This document shows, in pieces, positions 1-10,925 of a stretch of DNA of 64,000 nucleotides (position 1 is the stretch's first letter; each line of letters opens with the position of its first letter). Under the pieces are notes generated by a model. That model did not search any database. It was given only the letters and a program-made list of their open reading frames with translations, and had not been told where the DNA came from. The position numbers and the translations under genes were made by a program. Origin of the DNA: Tetrahymena thermophila SB210 (Eukaryota > Ciliophora > Oligohymenophorea > Hymenostomatida > Tetrahymenidae); the NCBI RefSeq assembly GCF_000189635.1, contig NW_002476387.1, forward strand, positions 620,001 to 684,000, in the 5' to 3' direction.

Positions 1-1987
1 TAGTGATCCATCATCGAAATGTAGCTTATAATTTTCTTTCTAAGTGCTTACTGGCCCGCTTGAAGAGTCTAATATTTCTAAGTGCTATAGAGACTAGCTG
101 TCTAAAATCATACAGCTTCTAACACCCTTCTCAATATCATAAATTTGATATCTGGCAACTGAAATAACTTAATCTAAAATTAAAATAGATTTTAAATAAT
201 TAAAAAGTCCTGCCATAGATTCAAATATAAGATCTCTCTTCGTTTCTTCAGTATTGTACAAATTATTTAGCAATTTAGGCCACTTTTAATTTAATTTAGT
301 TTAATATCAATAACTTAATGTCAATAAATGATTTATTAAATTTACCTTGCCTTCTAGAACATCACCGTGTGTTTTATCTAGATGATTATAAGCCATTCCT
401 TTATTCCAGTTATCATTTTTATTTTAAAGGGGAGATAATTAAGGAGCTAAATAGCCTGATTAAATGATTTTTTTAATATCATGAGTCATATTGTCTGGAT
501 CATAAACAATTTCTTAAGGTTTAACCTGACAAAGTAATGTTTTAAATTGTGTAAAATGTATGTCATCATTTAAGTAAGCGACAGTTATAACGTTTGTTGA
601 ACTTTCAACTATAATTATACCAAATTTTGTTTAGAAATTTCTTAATGACATTAAATATCTTGGCTGGTAGTCAGTTTCGTTATTTTAATCATAAGTACCT
701 TTTGTCATAACCTATACTAATTCTCTCGAAACACACTTAGGTCCACTTTTTTCCCTCATTAAACGCTATTTCATCTGCTCAGGAGTTTCTGTTTGTTCAG
801 CTACGGCTACTTTATATCCTAAACTAATTAGCTTAGAAGCCATTTTATCCAAAGCTTTTTCAGGAAAACCTGTATGCATTTTTTTACCCATCCAATTAAG
901 ATCTAACTCTTTATGGGTAATTAAGGCATCTTCGTAAAAGAGTTCATAGAATTTACCTATTTTGATTTTAAAAATAACATATCACTTACTTACTAACTCA
1001 AAATATTTTATATCTTTTTCTTTACCTAGCTTAAAAAAAAGAATTTTATCAAAATTAGTAGACTTAATTTCCCAGTATTATCTCATAACAGGTGTGAATT
1101 ACTTTAACGACTCTGGAGGTACGTAAAGAGTAGTAGGATCATAATTAGGATCCGTCCTCTTTCTTTTCTTTGAATCCATAGCATTTTCTGGTAGCGCAAA
1201 ATAGGGAGTAGTGTCATCTAATTAATCTACAGCAGCTCTTGCTAAATCATTTTCTTAATCACAATTTATAAACTCATCTTCTGCTTTTTTAGCTGTACTT
1301 TATTTAGTTGCTGATTTTTTAGCACTTTCTTATCCAAATTTGGGAGTACTCTTTGTTGCTCCTGCTTTTTAATTATAAAAATTAAATTATTGGCTTGCTA
1401 AATCATTTTCTTTATCATTAATATTTTATATTAAGTATTTCAAATTTATGATAATTGTTACCTTTTGAAGCTGAACCAGTTTTCTTGACAGGTGTTTTTT
1501 ACTAACTTTGTTTTTGTTTGCGTTTAGGCTTAACTTCTTCATCACTATCTTCAATAAAATCATCATCATCTTCTTCATCTTCAATGTCTTCTATATCATC
1601 TTCCTTAAAAGATTCATCATCATTATCTTCATCAATCATATCATTTTTTTAAAACCTTATTCCTTTTTTCTAGCTATTTTTCTAAGGGCTAGTATGAGAA
1701 AATTATTTTAAATCTTCTGGATTAAAAACATCATCTTCATCAGAATCTATTGCCAATTTAGGACGTTTTAAATTACTTTTTCTGGTACCCTAAACGCTTG
1801 AATTTGCTACTTCTGTATCATCACAAGTAGAAATTTCCTTAACTTCTTTATTGCTCTTTTATGTAGATAAAGAAATTTGAGTGGATTCAGCAATTTTATT
1901 ATCGTTTTAGGCCTATTCCTTCTCCATCTCTTCTCTTTTCCTTCTCTACACATTTCCAAAAAAGCTTAATAGTGAACTTTGCTTCAT
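1..1987 (-). CDS. MSH6: MSH6 mismatch-repair ATPase, N-terminal part (cut by left edge)
   Basis: MutS-homologue subunit that pairs with MSH2 to recognise base mismatches in the nucleus. The protein starts MKQSSLLSFFG, and QSSLLSFF is a textbook PCNA-interacting (PIP) box. A long acidic and basic low-complexity linker follows, then the mismatch-binding domain. There the reads YDPTTLYVPPESL, GKFYELFYEDA (holding the Phe-x-Glu mismatch wedge) and KCVSRELVQVMTKGTYD are all characteristic of MSH6. Introns are seen at 1365-1461, 957-1025 (splitting LG|KF) and 283-345, all GT...AG and in phase. The lever, clamp and ATPase domains lie beyond position 1. TAA/TAG codons inside the conserved blocks read as Gln. 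The start at 1985-1987 was chosen because the PIP box belongs at the extreme N terminus. Confidence 0.93.
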
Positions 1988-2251
1988 TTTCAAATTATTA
2001 TTGTACTAATCAATATATATGCAAATTTTTTTAATTTCTTTTAAAATCCGCTGAAAATAACTAAAATTTTATGTTTAATAACAATAATAAATAATTAAAT
2101 TTGCTTATTTACTATTTTTTTGCGCGTTTTAGTAGCGGTAAATATCATAAATCTAAAAATATTTAGTGATATTCAGAGAGCGCAAAAATTTTATAAATTA
2201 AAAATTCAAAAAGAATTAATTTTTTTTAAAGAAAGGTTATTAATAAAGCAA

Positions 2252-2833
2252 ATGAACAAAAATATTATATTTGCATTGTTTTTAATTGTTTTAGGCTTAA
2301 CTGTAGTATTCACTATCAAAAAAGGTTTTACTTTATAATTTGACAAAATATAATTTTGAAAAAAAAAATATTCTTTTAAACTAGAATAAAACTTGAATAA
2401 GCCATCAAAGCTATTTTTTGAAGGCATGTATGAAGGATTCAACTTTACTCCTAATTTTGAAACAATAAATAAAGTTAATCGTTTTAATGTAAATTTAACA
2501 AAGCTTGATGAAAGCTTTGCAACTCTTGGAAAAAGTTTAATTTATCCTGAAAAACAAAGACTTGCAATTGAATAAATCTATAACTTTTTCTTAGAAGTAT
2601 AAAAATCAGTTGATCCATAGGATGCAGAGGGGCAGTATATCATTAACTAGCATCTTATTATCTTTTAAAACTTAGAAATATTTTAGGCTAAAGCATTAAG
2701 ATCTTTCACTGAAAATTAAATAAGTCCAGTGTTATTCTATTGGGATGCCTAAGATTTATTTCCTTATGGATTATATAAAGAATATGGCATTAACTTGATT
2801 TACACACTAAAGCTTATGATATTCGATGATTGA
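2252..2833 (+). CDS. Small hypothetical protein with N-terminal membrane anchor or signal peptide
   Basis: Not recognised as a known family. From the ATG at 2252 the product begins MNKNIIFALFLIVLGLTVVF, a hydrophobic helix typical of a signal peptide or type II anchor. Without splicing the frame stops at TGA 2357. Removing a 60-nt GT...AG intron (2325-2384) joins it in phase to a second exon that reads open to TGA at 2831-2833, giving about 170 residues. The mature part contains GMYEGFNFTPNFETIN and LFPYGLYKEYGINLIYT and has no cysteines worth noting. It lies back to back with MSH6 (264 bp between the two starts), so they may share a promoter region. The intron is inferred and no homologue supports the fold. 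Confidence 0.55.
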
Positions 2834-3614
2834 TAGTACTAAATAAAAATATCCATTATAAATAACAGTTCCTAGTAAAAATCTGTTTGTACTTGATAAA
2901 GATTAATCTGAAAATAATTGATGAAATATCTTTATAATTGAAAGTTTTACTCTTTTAATTCTTTTATAACTAAAATATAAATTTATATTTACCAAATAAT
3001 TTAATATTAATTAACAAAGTATACTTTTATTTCTAAATTCAATAAGTGAAATTATTTTATAAATAAGGTATTCTTCATTTGTAAAGTTAGTTTATCTAAG
3101 TAAAAATAATTTGAGTACATAAACTGTAAAATTTTTGACTAAAAAAATATATTATGAGTTTAAAAATTGAAAAATTGAAATAATTTAAAACTATATAATC
3201 CAAAAAATAATGAAAATATAATTTAAGACAATAAACAAGTATTATATTTTCTAATAATTTTAAATTGATAATAAATAATTATTTAAATTAATTGATTTTA
3301 TTTATAAAAATTTTCTCCAAATATTAAATAATATTTATTATTTTTAACATAATTTTAATTTTTAAAATTAATTAAGATTTGTAAAATTCAATAAAGCTTT
3401 GAAAGATAAAGAACTTGATAAATAAAAATAAATATCTTTAATAAAATAATAAATATTTAAACAAAAGTTTGAAGATAAATAACTAATAATATATATTCTA
3501 ACTTTTGGATTAAAAAACAAAAACTTTTAAATAAATATAAATTTTTAAATAATAATAATTGAATATTATTCAAATAAAAACACTTTGAAAATAAAATATA
3601 ATTTAATTTATAAA
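2834..3614. other. Intergenic, AT-rich
   Basis: Converging 3' ends of the small plus-strand gene and the poly(A) polymerase gene. Very AT-rich, with scattered homopolymer runs. No coding signal, RNA gene or repeat array was recognised. Confidence 0.6.
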
Positions 3615-5286
3615 TCAATATGGTGCATATTAGTTGTAAAATGGATATTATTGCTATTAGATTGGGTGGATAACCCAAGCATCTTATATATCCATTATTT
3701 TTCCTGGTAAATAAAATAATCTTTTGAGGATTAGACAAGGTTTTTTTTATGATTCTTTAATCTCTCTTTAATTTTTACAAGAATGGCAAACATACATAGT
3801 ATGCATAATTGTATATGAACAAGCCATTGCAGTCTATTGTTTTTTTTTAATAAATAGTTTTTGTGTATATTTTTTAAAAAATTAATTAATAATTTACCTT
3901 AATTTTATTATAATGAAAAGATGACCTTGCTACATTATTTTAATAATTTTAAGGGTCCATAATGTGTATCTTTTAATCATTCTAAATTAATATAATTCAA
4001 AATAATATTTAATGTTAGATTTTTTAATCAACTATTTGTTTACTGTAAAATTAGAGAAAGCGTAGTTATTCATATTTGGTATATTTGGTGGCTATGACAT
4101 ATCCATTTCTCCTTTTGAATCAACCTTCTTAGGAGCTATGTATTTGGATTTTTATTCATCAAATCCATAAAATAATAAAAATTGTATAAGCAATTCAGCC
4201 TCATTGTCAGGTAAATCATCAGTATTTTGCTTTTACTATTAATTTTTTAGAAAGAAGTTAAACTAGCAAACTATATTTATAAAAAGTTATTTACTTGAAT
4301 AAAATATACAAGCATCAAAATTAAAGAATAAGAACTTAGACCTCCTTTATATGTATCATTCATTTCTAAGCTATGTAGAAACTATTTTAAAACTAGCACT
4401 AGAGGCTTAAGATGCTAATAGGCATTAATGTAATTATTTACCAAATCAACACACTTAATACCATTGTGCTTTCCTTCTAAAATAGTTATATCTAGTTTTT
4501 TATAGTCATATTTTTGAGTGCAAGTTACTTTGAGCACAGGCACACTAGTATTTGAAACATTAAATATTTCTTACACAAGGTCAGAGTGAGCCTTTGTTTT
4601 AAGAAATCAATTAATACTTTAAAATGATTTTTTAAAATGGATTTACTAGAAGGAGAGACTCTATAGTTTTCAAGAATGATTAATTAGCACTATCATTGAC
4701 TCCAGAGGCATCTACTACTATGTCAATATCTGACCAAGGCAAGCATAGCTTTGTAGCATATGAACCATATTTATTTAGTTTGATATTTGGGTATTGTTAT
4801 TTTATTATATCTTCAACCTTTTTAATAAGTTCATCGAAAGTAGGCTCCATTCTTTTATTATATTCATTGACTTCTCTTTCGAATTCTCTTATTTCCTCAT
4901 TAAGATGAGGAATAAGCTCTTTTTTGCTCAGCATTTAAGTACTTTTGAAATAATTTACGTTTGGATCTCCATGCTTTCTAAACATTAAGTCTTAATCCCA
5001 GTCTAGGATATCGTTAGCACAGTTAAATGGATCTTTATTATTGCCTTATATATGTAAATTAGTTGTCTATTATGGATCTATTTAATTAGGAATTTCGCTT
5101 TCGTAATTTTTAGAATTTGTTAATCTTAGCAAATCCTATTGAATTAATTAAATTTATATGAGAATTATAGGTAGTTTTGTATAAGACAAACAAATATCTA
5201 TTATGTATTTACCTCATATTTTTGTTTGAGACTTTAGTTTTCTTATTCTAATTACTAATTTTTGATTTTATACTCTTTATTTTCAT
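3615..5286 (-). CDS. Non-canonical poly(A) RNA polymerase (Trf4/Cid14-like nucleotidyltransferase)
   Basis: Predicted to add short oligo(A) or oligo(U) tails to RNAs, as TRAMP-complex Trf4 enzymes do in the nucleus. After a basic N terminus and the segment DPFNCANDILDWDQ comes the catalytic block YGSYATKLCLPWSDIDIVV, with the G-S motif and the DxD metal ligands of the Pol-beta nucleotidyltransferase fold. The central domain contains YKGGLSSYSLILMLVYFIQ, typical of Trf4 PAP/25A-associated regions. After two more introns comes IHIMDPQNYQNNVARSSF, the conserved DP..NN...SSF element. The protein ends Q-rich (PIQQQQYPFYNQYAPY) at TGA 3615-3617. The Met at 5284-5286 is the first reasonable start. 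The stop of the upstream gene lies only 35 bp away on the same strand. The first intron acceptor and the last exon are less certain than the catalytic core. Confidence 0.85.
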
Positions 5287-5321
5287 TTTTCTAAATAAAA
5301 TGATTTTGATTAAAATATATT

Positions 5322-8063
5322 TCACTATTTAGCTTAAAAATTTACTAATTAATTCATCATCTTGTCTATATTGGTGAAGTAAGAAATAAACTAAATAATT
5401 TAAATATAAAAATAATTTTTAAAAAATGTACCAATTAATCAAAATTTTTTATAATACTTGTGCCTTTTGATTTAAGTCATTTCTTTTTGAATCATCTGAA
5501 ATATCTATTGAAATTTTATTAGGATTTATTTTGGTTATTATAGAAGTTTTCATTAAATCATAAAGTTTAACAGATTCTGGCCAAAAAGGATATTCTTCAG
5601 TAACGTTAGAAGGAGATGGTGTTTATTACAATTACTGGTTATTTTATACTTAATTTTAAGGAATAGGAGTTTAAACTTGATTTTTTTAGAGTATTTACTG
5701 GTGATTACCATTTAAACCAGGCATTATATTCTAGTTTGGAATACCCACTTAGCTTATGGGACTCTTTTACTATGGGTAGTTAAAGTTAGATGCACCTCTA
5801 TTTAAAGTTGCTGTAATTTAGCCTTATTATAATTGTTGATTTGGTAAGTTTTTACTTCTGTCTAAATGCTGCTACCCAGAATAATTTTAGTATTAGGATC
5901 CATACTATGGATTCTTGTTTATATTGTTTTAGCTGTTAATACTGCTATTTAAATTACTATTATTAGCTTTTATGTTTTGCATAGAATTAAATGATTAAGT
6001 TGGGGAAGAAAAATTAGTTTATTAATTTTAATTTATTAAATTGTTTGAGGCATTGTTTTATTAAGAAGAAGATGATGATAGTGATTGGTTTGCTTACTAT
6101 GAATTTAATTAAAACTCTGTGCTAGCTTAATTTAATTACTTTTTACTTTATAAACTACTATTTGTGTTTTAATTAACTTATCCTTGTTATTGCTATTGAA
6201 AACCGTTTATATTACCATTCTCTAAGCCTGATTCTTTTTAGTCTTTAGATTATTGGCTATTATTTTTGCTTTTACCCTCATCTTCACTTTTCTAGCTTGC
6301 CTGTTACTAAATCTATGAAGTCTAATTCTGTTATGTATTCTAAATTATTTATTTGCTTTTTTATTCACTTTCTTAGACAATTTCATAGTTTATTTTAGAC
6401 TCTGTAGCAGTCGTATTGAATAGCTCATCTTAAACTTATTCAATCTAATTTTAAATTACTTACTTTTCCTCAAAATTATTACTTTGTTCATCTTATTTAA
6501 CATCTTTTATTTACTATTCTGCTTATTTATTTTAGTCTTATTTTTTACTTTCCAATTATTGTTACCTTAGCTTTTCCTCCTACTCCTATTTTTATAGAAA
6601 AAGTTAAAGATATTTGCAACCATAGTAGGTAGATAAACAAAAATAAAGTTATTTTAAATATAAAACTTATTTATTTTACATGAATTTTAGATTAAATTAA
6701 CTTTTTCTTGTCTTCCTGGGCAACATCTAATGCAGTTTGATGGTTATTGTTTTAAATTTTTAAATCAGGATTGCAAGTTAGAAGACTCTCTAGTATTTCT
6801 GGTCTTTTTTACCTTCTAGCTGCAACGTGAGTTGCTGTATCACCTTTTTATTTAAAATTAAGTCTTAATTTCTATTTCAACAAATTTATTTTTAAATTTT
6901 ACCTTATTTATCAATTTAATTAATATCGATTTTATATTTTATTAGTAAATTAACTGTATCTGCCCATTAATTAATAACGCAGGCATGCAAGAGAGGCATT
7001 TCTCCTTTACTATCATCAATATACTTTGTATTTGGATCAGCTCCATGTTCTAATAGGAGTTCTATCACTAATAAATGGTCTTTCATAGATGGTTTTTAGC
7101 ATCTTACAGAATGAATTAATGCAGTTTCTCCTTTTCTGTCAGTTTAATTAACTTATATGTCATTTTTTTACAAAAGTAACTTAACCACTTAAACCATATA
7201 CTTTTCAGCTGCTTTCATCAACAATGTTACTCCGTCATCTTTTTTATTTAATTATTTAATTTCAATATTAGCATTTAATAAATTTAATAGTATTATTTGT
7301 AAACTTCAAAGTATATTTCAAAGTGATTCAAGAAAGATAATTGGCATTTTTTGCTCAGATTATTTTATCAAAATAATAACATTTGTTATCAATTAAGAAA
7401 AATGAATTAAAAGTAATCCATATTAAGATAGATAGAGATTTGCAAATTTAAATAAATTAATTACCTTCATCAAGAGGATGATAGTTTGGATTAATATCTA
7501 CCCTATTTTTTTAGATTTTATTTTAATATTAAATATAACTAAATCTTAGGCCTAGTTTATAATATTTATTATTTTGCTTTGAAAGTAAATGAAAAAATAT
7601 TGCTCATTAATTAGCTGTCAAAAATATCTTTCTTTAAATGATGCTTTGCTTTTTCTCAATTTATGAGATCTTTTTAGAATCTTTAGAAAGCAAACAAACA
7701 CTATTGCGATAGTGAAATGATTTATTCTGAATGATTTCTAAATAAATAACTTTACTTATTTATCAAATAGACTGCACATTGTTAGTGATCCTTGTTTTCG
7801 TAATAATTATCTATAAGCTTCAATAAAATTTAACTCATTTCCGATTTATCAGGTTTCTCATTTTTGGATTCTATATGATTTTTAAAATACTCTTCAAACT
7901 TTTCTAATTTTCCATCTTTAATAATTTAATTCAAATTTAGATTATCTGAGCAATTCTAAATTTAAGCTTTTAAAGAAGTTTATGCTGCTCCAACTTATGG
8001 TTGCTACCCAAATAACTACCTAACTTCTTCTATATCATTGTTCGCTTATTTTTTGTTATCCAT
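5322..8063 (-). CDS. Ankyrin-repeat protein with long Gln/Asn-rich region
   Basis: Ankyrin repeats are read directly: DGVTLLMKAAEKYMVQVVKL, RKGETALIHSVRC, ELLLEHGADPNTKY, MPLLHACVINQWADTVNLL and, across an in-phase intron, QGDTATHVAARRQKRPEI and QTALDVAQ. This makes at least four to five repeats, a protein-protein interaction solenoid. A charged coiled-coil-like stretch (EQEEKLRQQQLESKKQDQ) follows, then several hundred residues rich in Gln, Asn and Ser. A short ordered tail includes EEYPFWPESVKLYDL and a last exon ending at TGA 5322-5324. The proposed start (8061-8063, MDNKKQANNDIEEV) is the first Met, but open reading continues upstream, so the true start may lie nearer the gap. The exons around 7280-7700 are unclear. 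Binding partners cannot be inferred from sequence. Confidence 0.7.
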
Positions 8064-8690
8064 TTAAAGAGGCTCGCTTATCAATCCTTGAATTATATCT
8101 TATTTTTGTTTTTAAGGTATTATATGATTTATGTTTGTTTATTGATAAAGAGTATTATTTCTTTCCTTATCGCCTATTAAAAAGTAATTAAACTCTTACT
8201 AAAGCTTTTTAAGTATAATCTTTATTTCTAATTGCAAGAAATGTTATTATTAATTAATTACTAAGATTTGAAGTTTATAATAAATAAATTCCTTTTATCA
8301 AATTCAATGAATATTTTGATAAAAAATCCTTCTTTATTGTATTGGTTTGTTTTTCTTTTATTATTAAATTTCAAAATTTTTCGAAAATATAAATTAAAAA
8401 GGAGTTTATAATCAGAAATGGAAAATATCGAATCTTGTTTGTTTGATATACAACAAGTAGACTATGTAATTAATAGTAATTGTCTTTCTCGCTTTATTGA
8501 GAAAAAATCATGAAAATAAAATCAAAATTGTTTTTATAATTTTTCATTATATTAAAAAATGTTATTCTTAAATTCTTATAATAGAGAAGATGAATTTTTA
8601 TATGAGGATTAGGTTTTAAAAATAATACGTTGATTTATAAAACGGTTAAGTAAAAATATATTTTAAATTCTTTTAATCTAAATTAAGAAA
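8064..8690. other. Region upstream of the ankyrin gene, partly open on the minus strand
   Basis: Minus-strand reading stays open from 8063 to about 8310 (for example LEIKIILKKLQQEFNYFLIG) without an ATG before a TGA. It may be a 5' exon whose start is hidden by an intron or by the adjacent gap. The rest is AT-rich and unassigned. Confidence 0.4.
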
Positions 8691-8790
8691 NNNNNNNNNN
8701 NNNNNNNNNNNNNNNNNNNNNNNNNNNNNNNNNNNNNNNNNNNNNNNNNNNNNNNNNNNNNNNNNNNNNNNNNNNNNNNNNNNNNNNNNN
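8691..8790. other. Assembly gap (100 N)
   Basis: Exactly 100 N characters, the conventional placeholder for a gap of unknown size. Sequence on either side is low-complexity AT. Confidence 0.99.
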
Positions 8791-9330
8791 GCACTCTTAT
8801 TCATATTTGATCAATATATTATTAAATCTAAATAATTATACACTAAATATGAAATTTTATTTTTTTAATAAATAATAAATGAACTCATACACCAATAAAT
8901 TCATTCAATTATTTATTTATATTGTTCATTCACACATACATACATTAATTAATATATTGATTGATATTGCTGATTTATTCATAGATAGATAGATACATAC
9001 ATTAATATATTCATTCAATTTAAAAATTTTTTTTATGTAATTATGATTATTTGATTTGTTAATATGAAATTATTTATAAAGAAAGTTTTATTATTAATTA
9101 AAGAAGAATATATTTATATATTAATTGCAAAAATATACCAATTAAATATTTAAAAAAAATTTAGTGATCATTTTGAAATATTTATTTAATTTTTTATTGA
9201 TTATTTTATCAATTTAATATAACACACAAAAAAATCAAAAATTAAAAAAAATCTTTTCATAAAATTAAAAATATTAAAAATATAAATAGAAGATATCTAA
9301 TATTCCTAAACAATTTAACTTTAAAAAAGA
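8791..9330. repeat. Low-complexity intergenic DNA with tetranucleotide microsatellite runs
   Basis: Around 8930-9020 there are interrupted runs of TTCA, CATA and GATA units (for example catacatacatt and gatagatagatacatacat). They sit beside the assembly gap and probably contributed to it. No gene is seen before the prefoldin start. Confidence 0.6.
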
Positions 9331-10097
9331 ATGTCCGAAAACAAAGATCAAAAAGCAATCCCTATTGATAAGTTGAGTCCCAAGCAACTCATTGAAATTA
9401 GAAAGAGCTTAGAAGAGGTAAGTTAGCTTTTTATTGTTTATATGCAGAAGTTTTACAATTCTGAAGTATAAGAAATCCAAATCATTTATGATTTCAATCA
9501 CAAATAGATAACCACTTAACAAATAAATAAATAATTAATAAATAACCTTCAGATTTCACAAAAGCATGAATATTTTTTTATTTAATAGGAAATCTAAGTT
9601 TTAAATTAATCCTTGAGTCAATTTAAGGTAGCTATTAGCAAGTACGAAGAAAGTAAACTCATTATTAGATCTCTTGAAGCTGCTAAGAATAACTAAGAAG
9701 TCCTTGTACCTATTACAAGCAGCTTGTATGTACCTGGTAAGCAATTCAATTTAATAGCAATAGAAATTATATAAATCAATTTTTAAATTTTGATTTAAAA
9801 GAAACTAGCTAGCTATTCCTATTTAATAAATTTAAAAAATCTAATAATAAATGTTAAAAAATAGGTACACTTAAAAATAAAGATTAAGTTTTGATCGATT
9901 ATGGCACTGGTTACTATGTTGAAAGAAATTTAGTCTAAGCTAGCTAATTTTGCAATAGAAAATTAGAAATGATCAGAGATAGTTAAGATAAACTTACATC
10001 TTTGATTTCATCTAAAGCAAACTTTTTAGATAAAATTAATTTGGAATTATAAAAGAAAGTAGCCATGATGTAACAAGAATAAGCTAAGAAGTAATGA
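9331..10097 (+). CDS. PFDN5: Prefoldin subunit 5 (alpha-type)
   Basis: Subunit of the hexameric cytosolic co-chaperone prefoldin, which hands unfolded actin and tubulin to the CCT chaperonin. The 155-residue product has the usual length and layout. The first coiled-coil helix contains IDKLSPKQLIEIRKSLEEE and a run ending in YEESKLIIRSLEAA. The beta-hairpin region reads VLVPITSSLYVPG, VLIDYGTGYYVER, a family hallmark. A second helix ends EQAKKQ. Three exons (9331-9417, 9589-9736, 9865-10097) join in phase through GT...AG introns of 171 and 128 nt. The stop is TGA at 10095-10097, preceded by an in-frame TAA read as Gln. The isolated plus-strand gene has about 1.2 kb of non-coding DNA upstream, including the gap. 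Confidence 0.95.
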
Positions 10098-10925
10098 AAA
10101 AAAGTATTAAAGTAATAAATCTATAGCATAAACCCTGCTTCTAGATGGTTGATTTGTAATTCTAATTTAGCAACTATTAATGAAAAGGTTTTTTAAAAAC
10201 TCTTAGTTTTTTGCAAAGGAGTTAATATAGATTTAATAATAACTTAATTTGATATATTAAATTTAATTAATTTAATTAATTGCATTAATTTTACATGTTC
10301 TATTAATGTATTAATCTTTTCTTTTATTATCATGATAATTTATTTATTTATTTATTGATTTATTTCAATTCATTTCAAATATTCTATTTTAAAAAATAAC
10401 TAAAAAATAGCACTTTAAAAAATCATTTATTTAAAATTAATTAAAATTTAAAAACTATTTTAAAATTTGTAAATAAATTTAAAAAAAAATAATTCTATAC
10501 CATGATGTATTTTATAATAGTATTTTTAAAAAAATAAATATAAACTATAAAATAAAAATAATTTTGCTCTCTTAAAATTTTGGGTGTTAATATAAATTCA
10601 CAGTTTTTTACGAGAACTTACAATATTGAATTATATAAAAATATTTATTTGTATTTTAATTGAGTATTTCAAATTAAAAGTTTTTGATTATTTGCAACTT
10701 TTATTTTAAATAATTTAAGATAAAATAATAAAATATCAAACTAAAAAATTGTTATAAATAACAAAATAAATTGTATATGAACATCAGTTAAGAATAAGTT
10801 TAAGAGAAATATAGTTTAATTATGTCAGTATAATGCATTAATGCTTATTTTAATTAAAATTATTATTACTTCCTTATTGTTATTTTGTTTTATTTTTTCA
10901 ACAATTCTAATTTGAAAAAATAGTC
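10098..10925. other. Intergenic, AT-rich
   Basis: Converging gene ends. Long A/T runs and many TGA codons in all frames. Nothing else recognised. Confidence 0.6.

Noticed and set aside
1508..1711. Plus-strand Phe/Ile-rich ORF
   Set aside because: Antisense of the acidic GAT/GAA-rich linker of MSH6, which yields Ile and Phe on the opposite strand.
3457..3738. Minus-strand 93-residue ORF in standard code
   Set aside because: It overlaps the last exon of the poly(A) polymerase in another frame. The polymerase frame is supported by an in-phase intron and the conserved DP..NN...SSF element upstream.
8936..9010. Possible CRISPR-like or satellite array
   Set aside because: Only interrupted tetranucleotide runs without unique spacers. 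Ordinary microsatellite DNA in a eukaryote.
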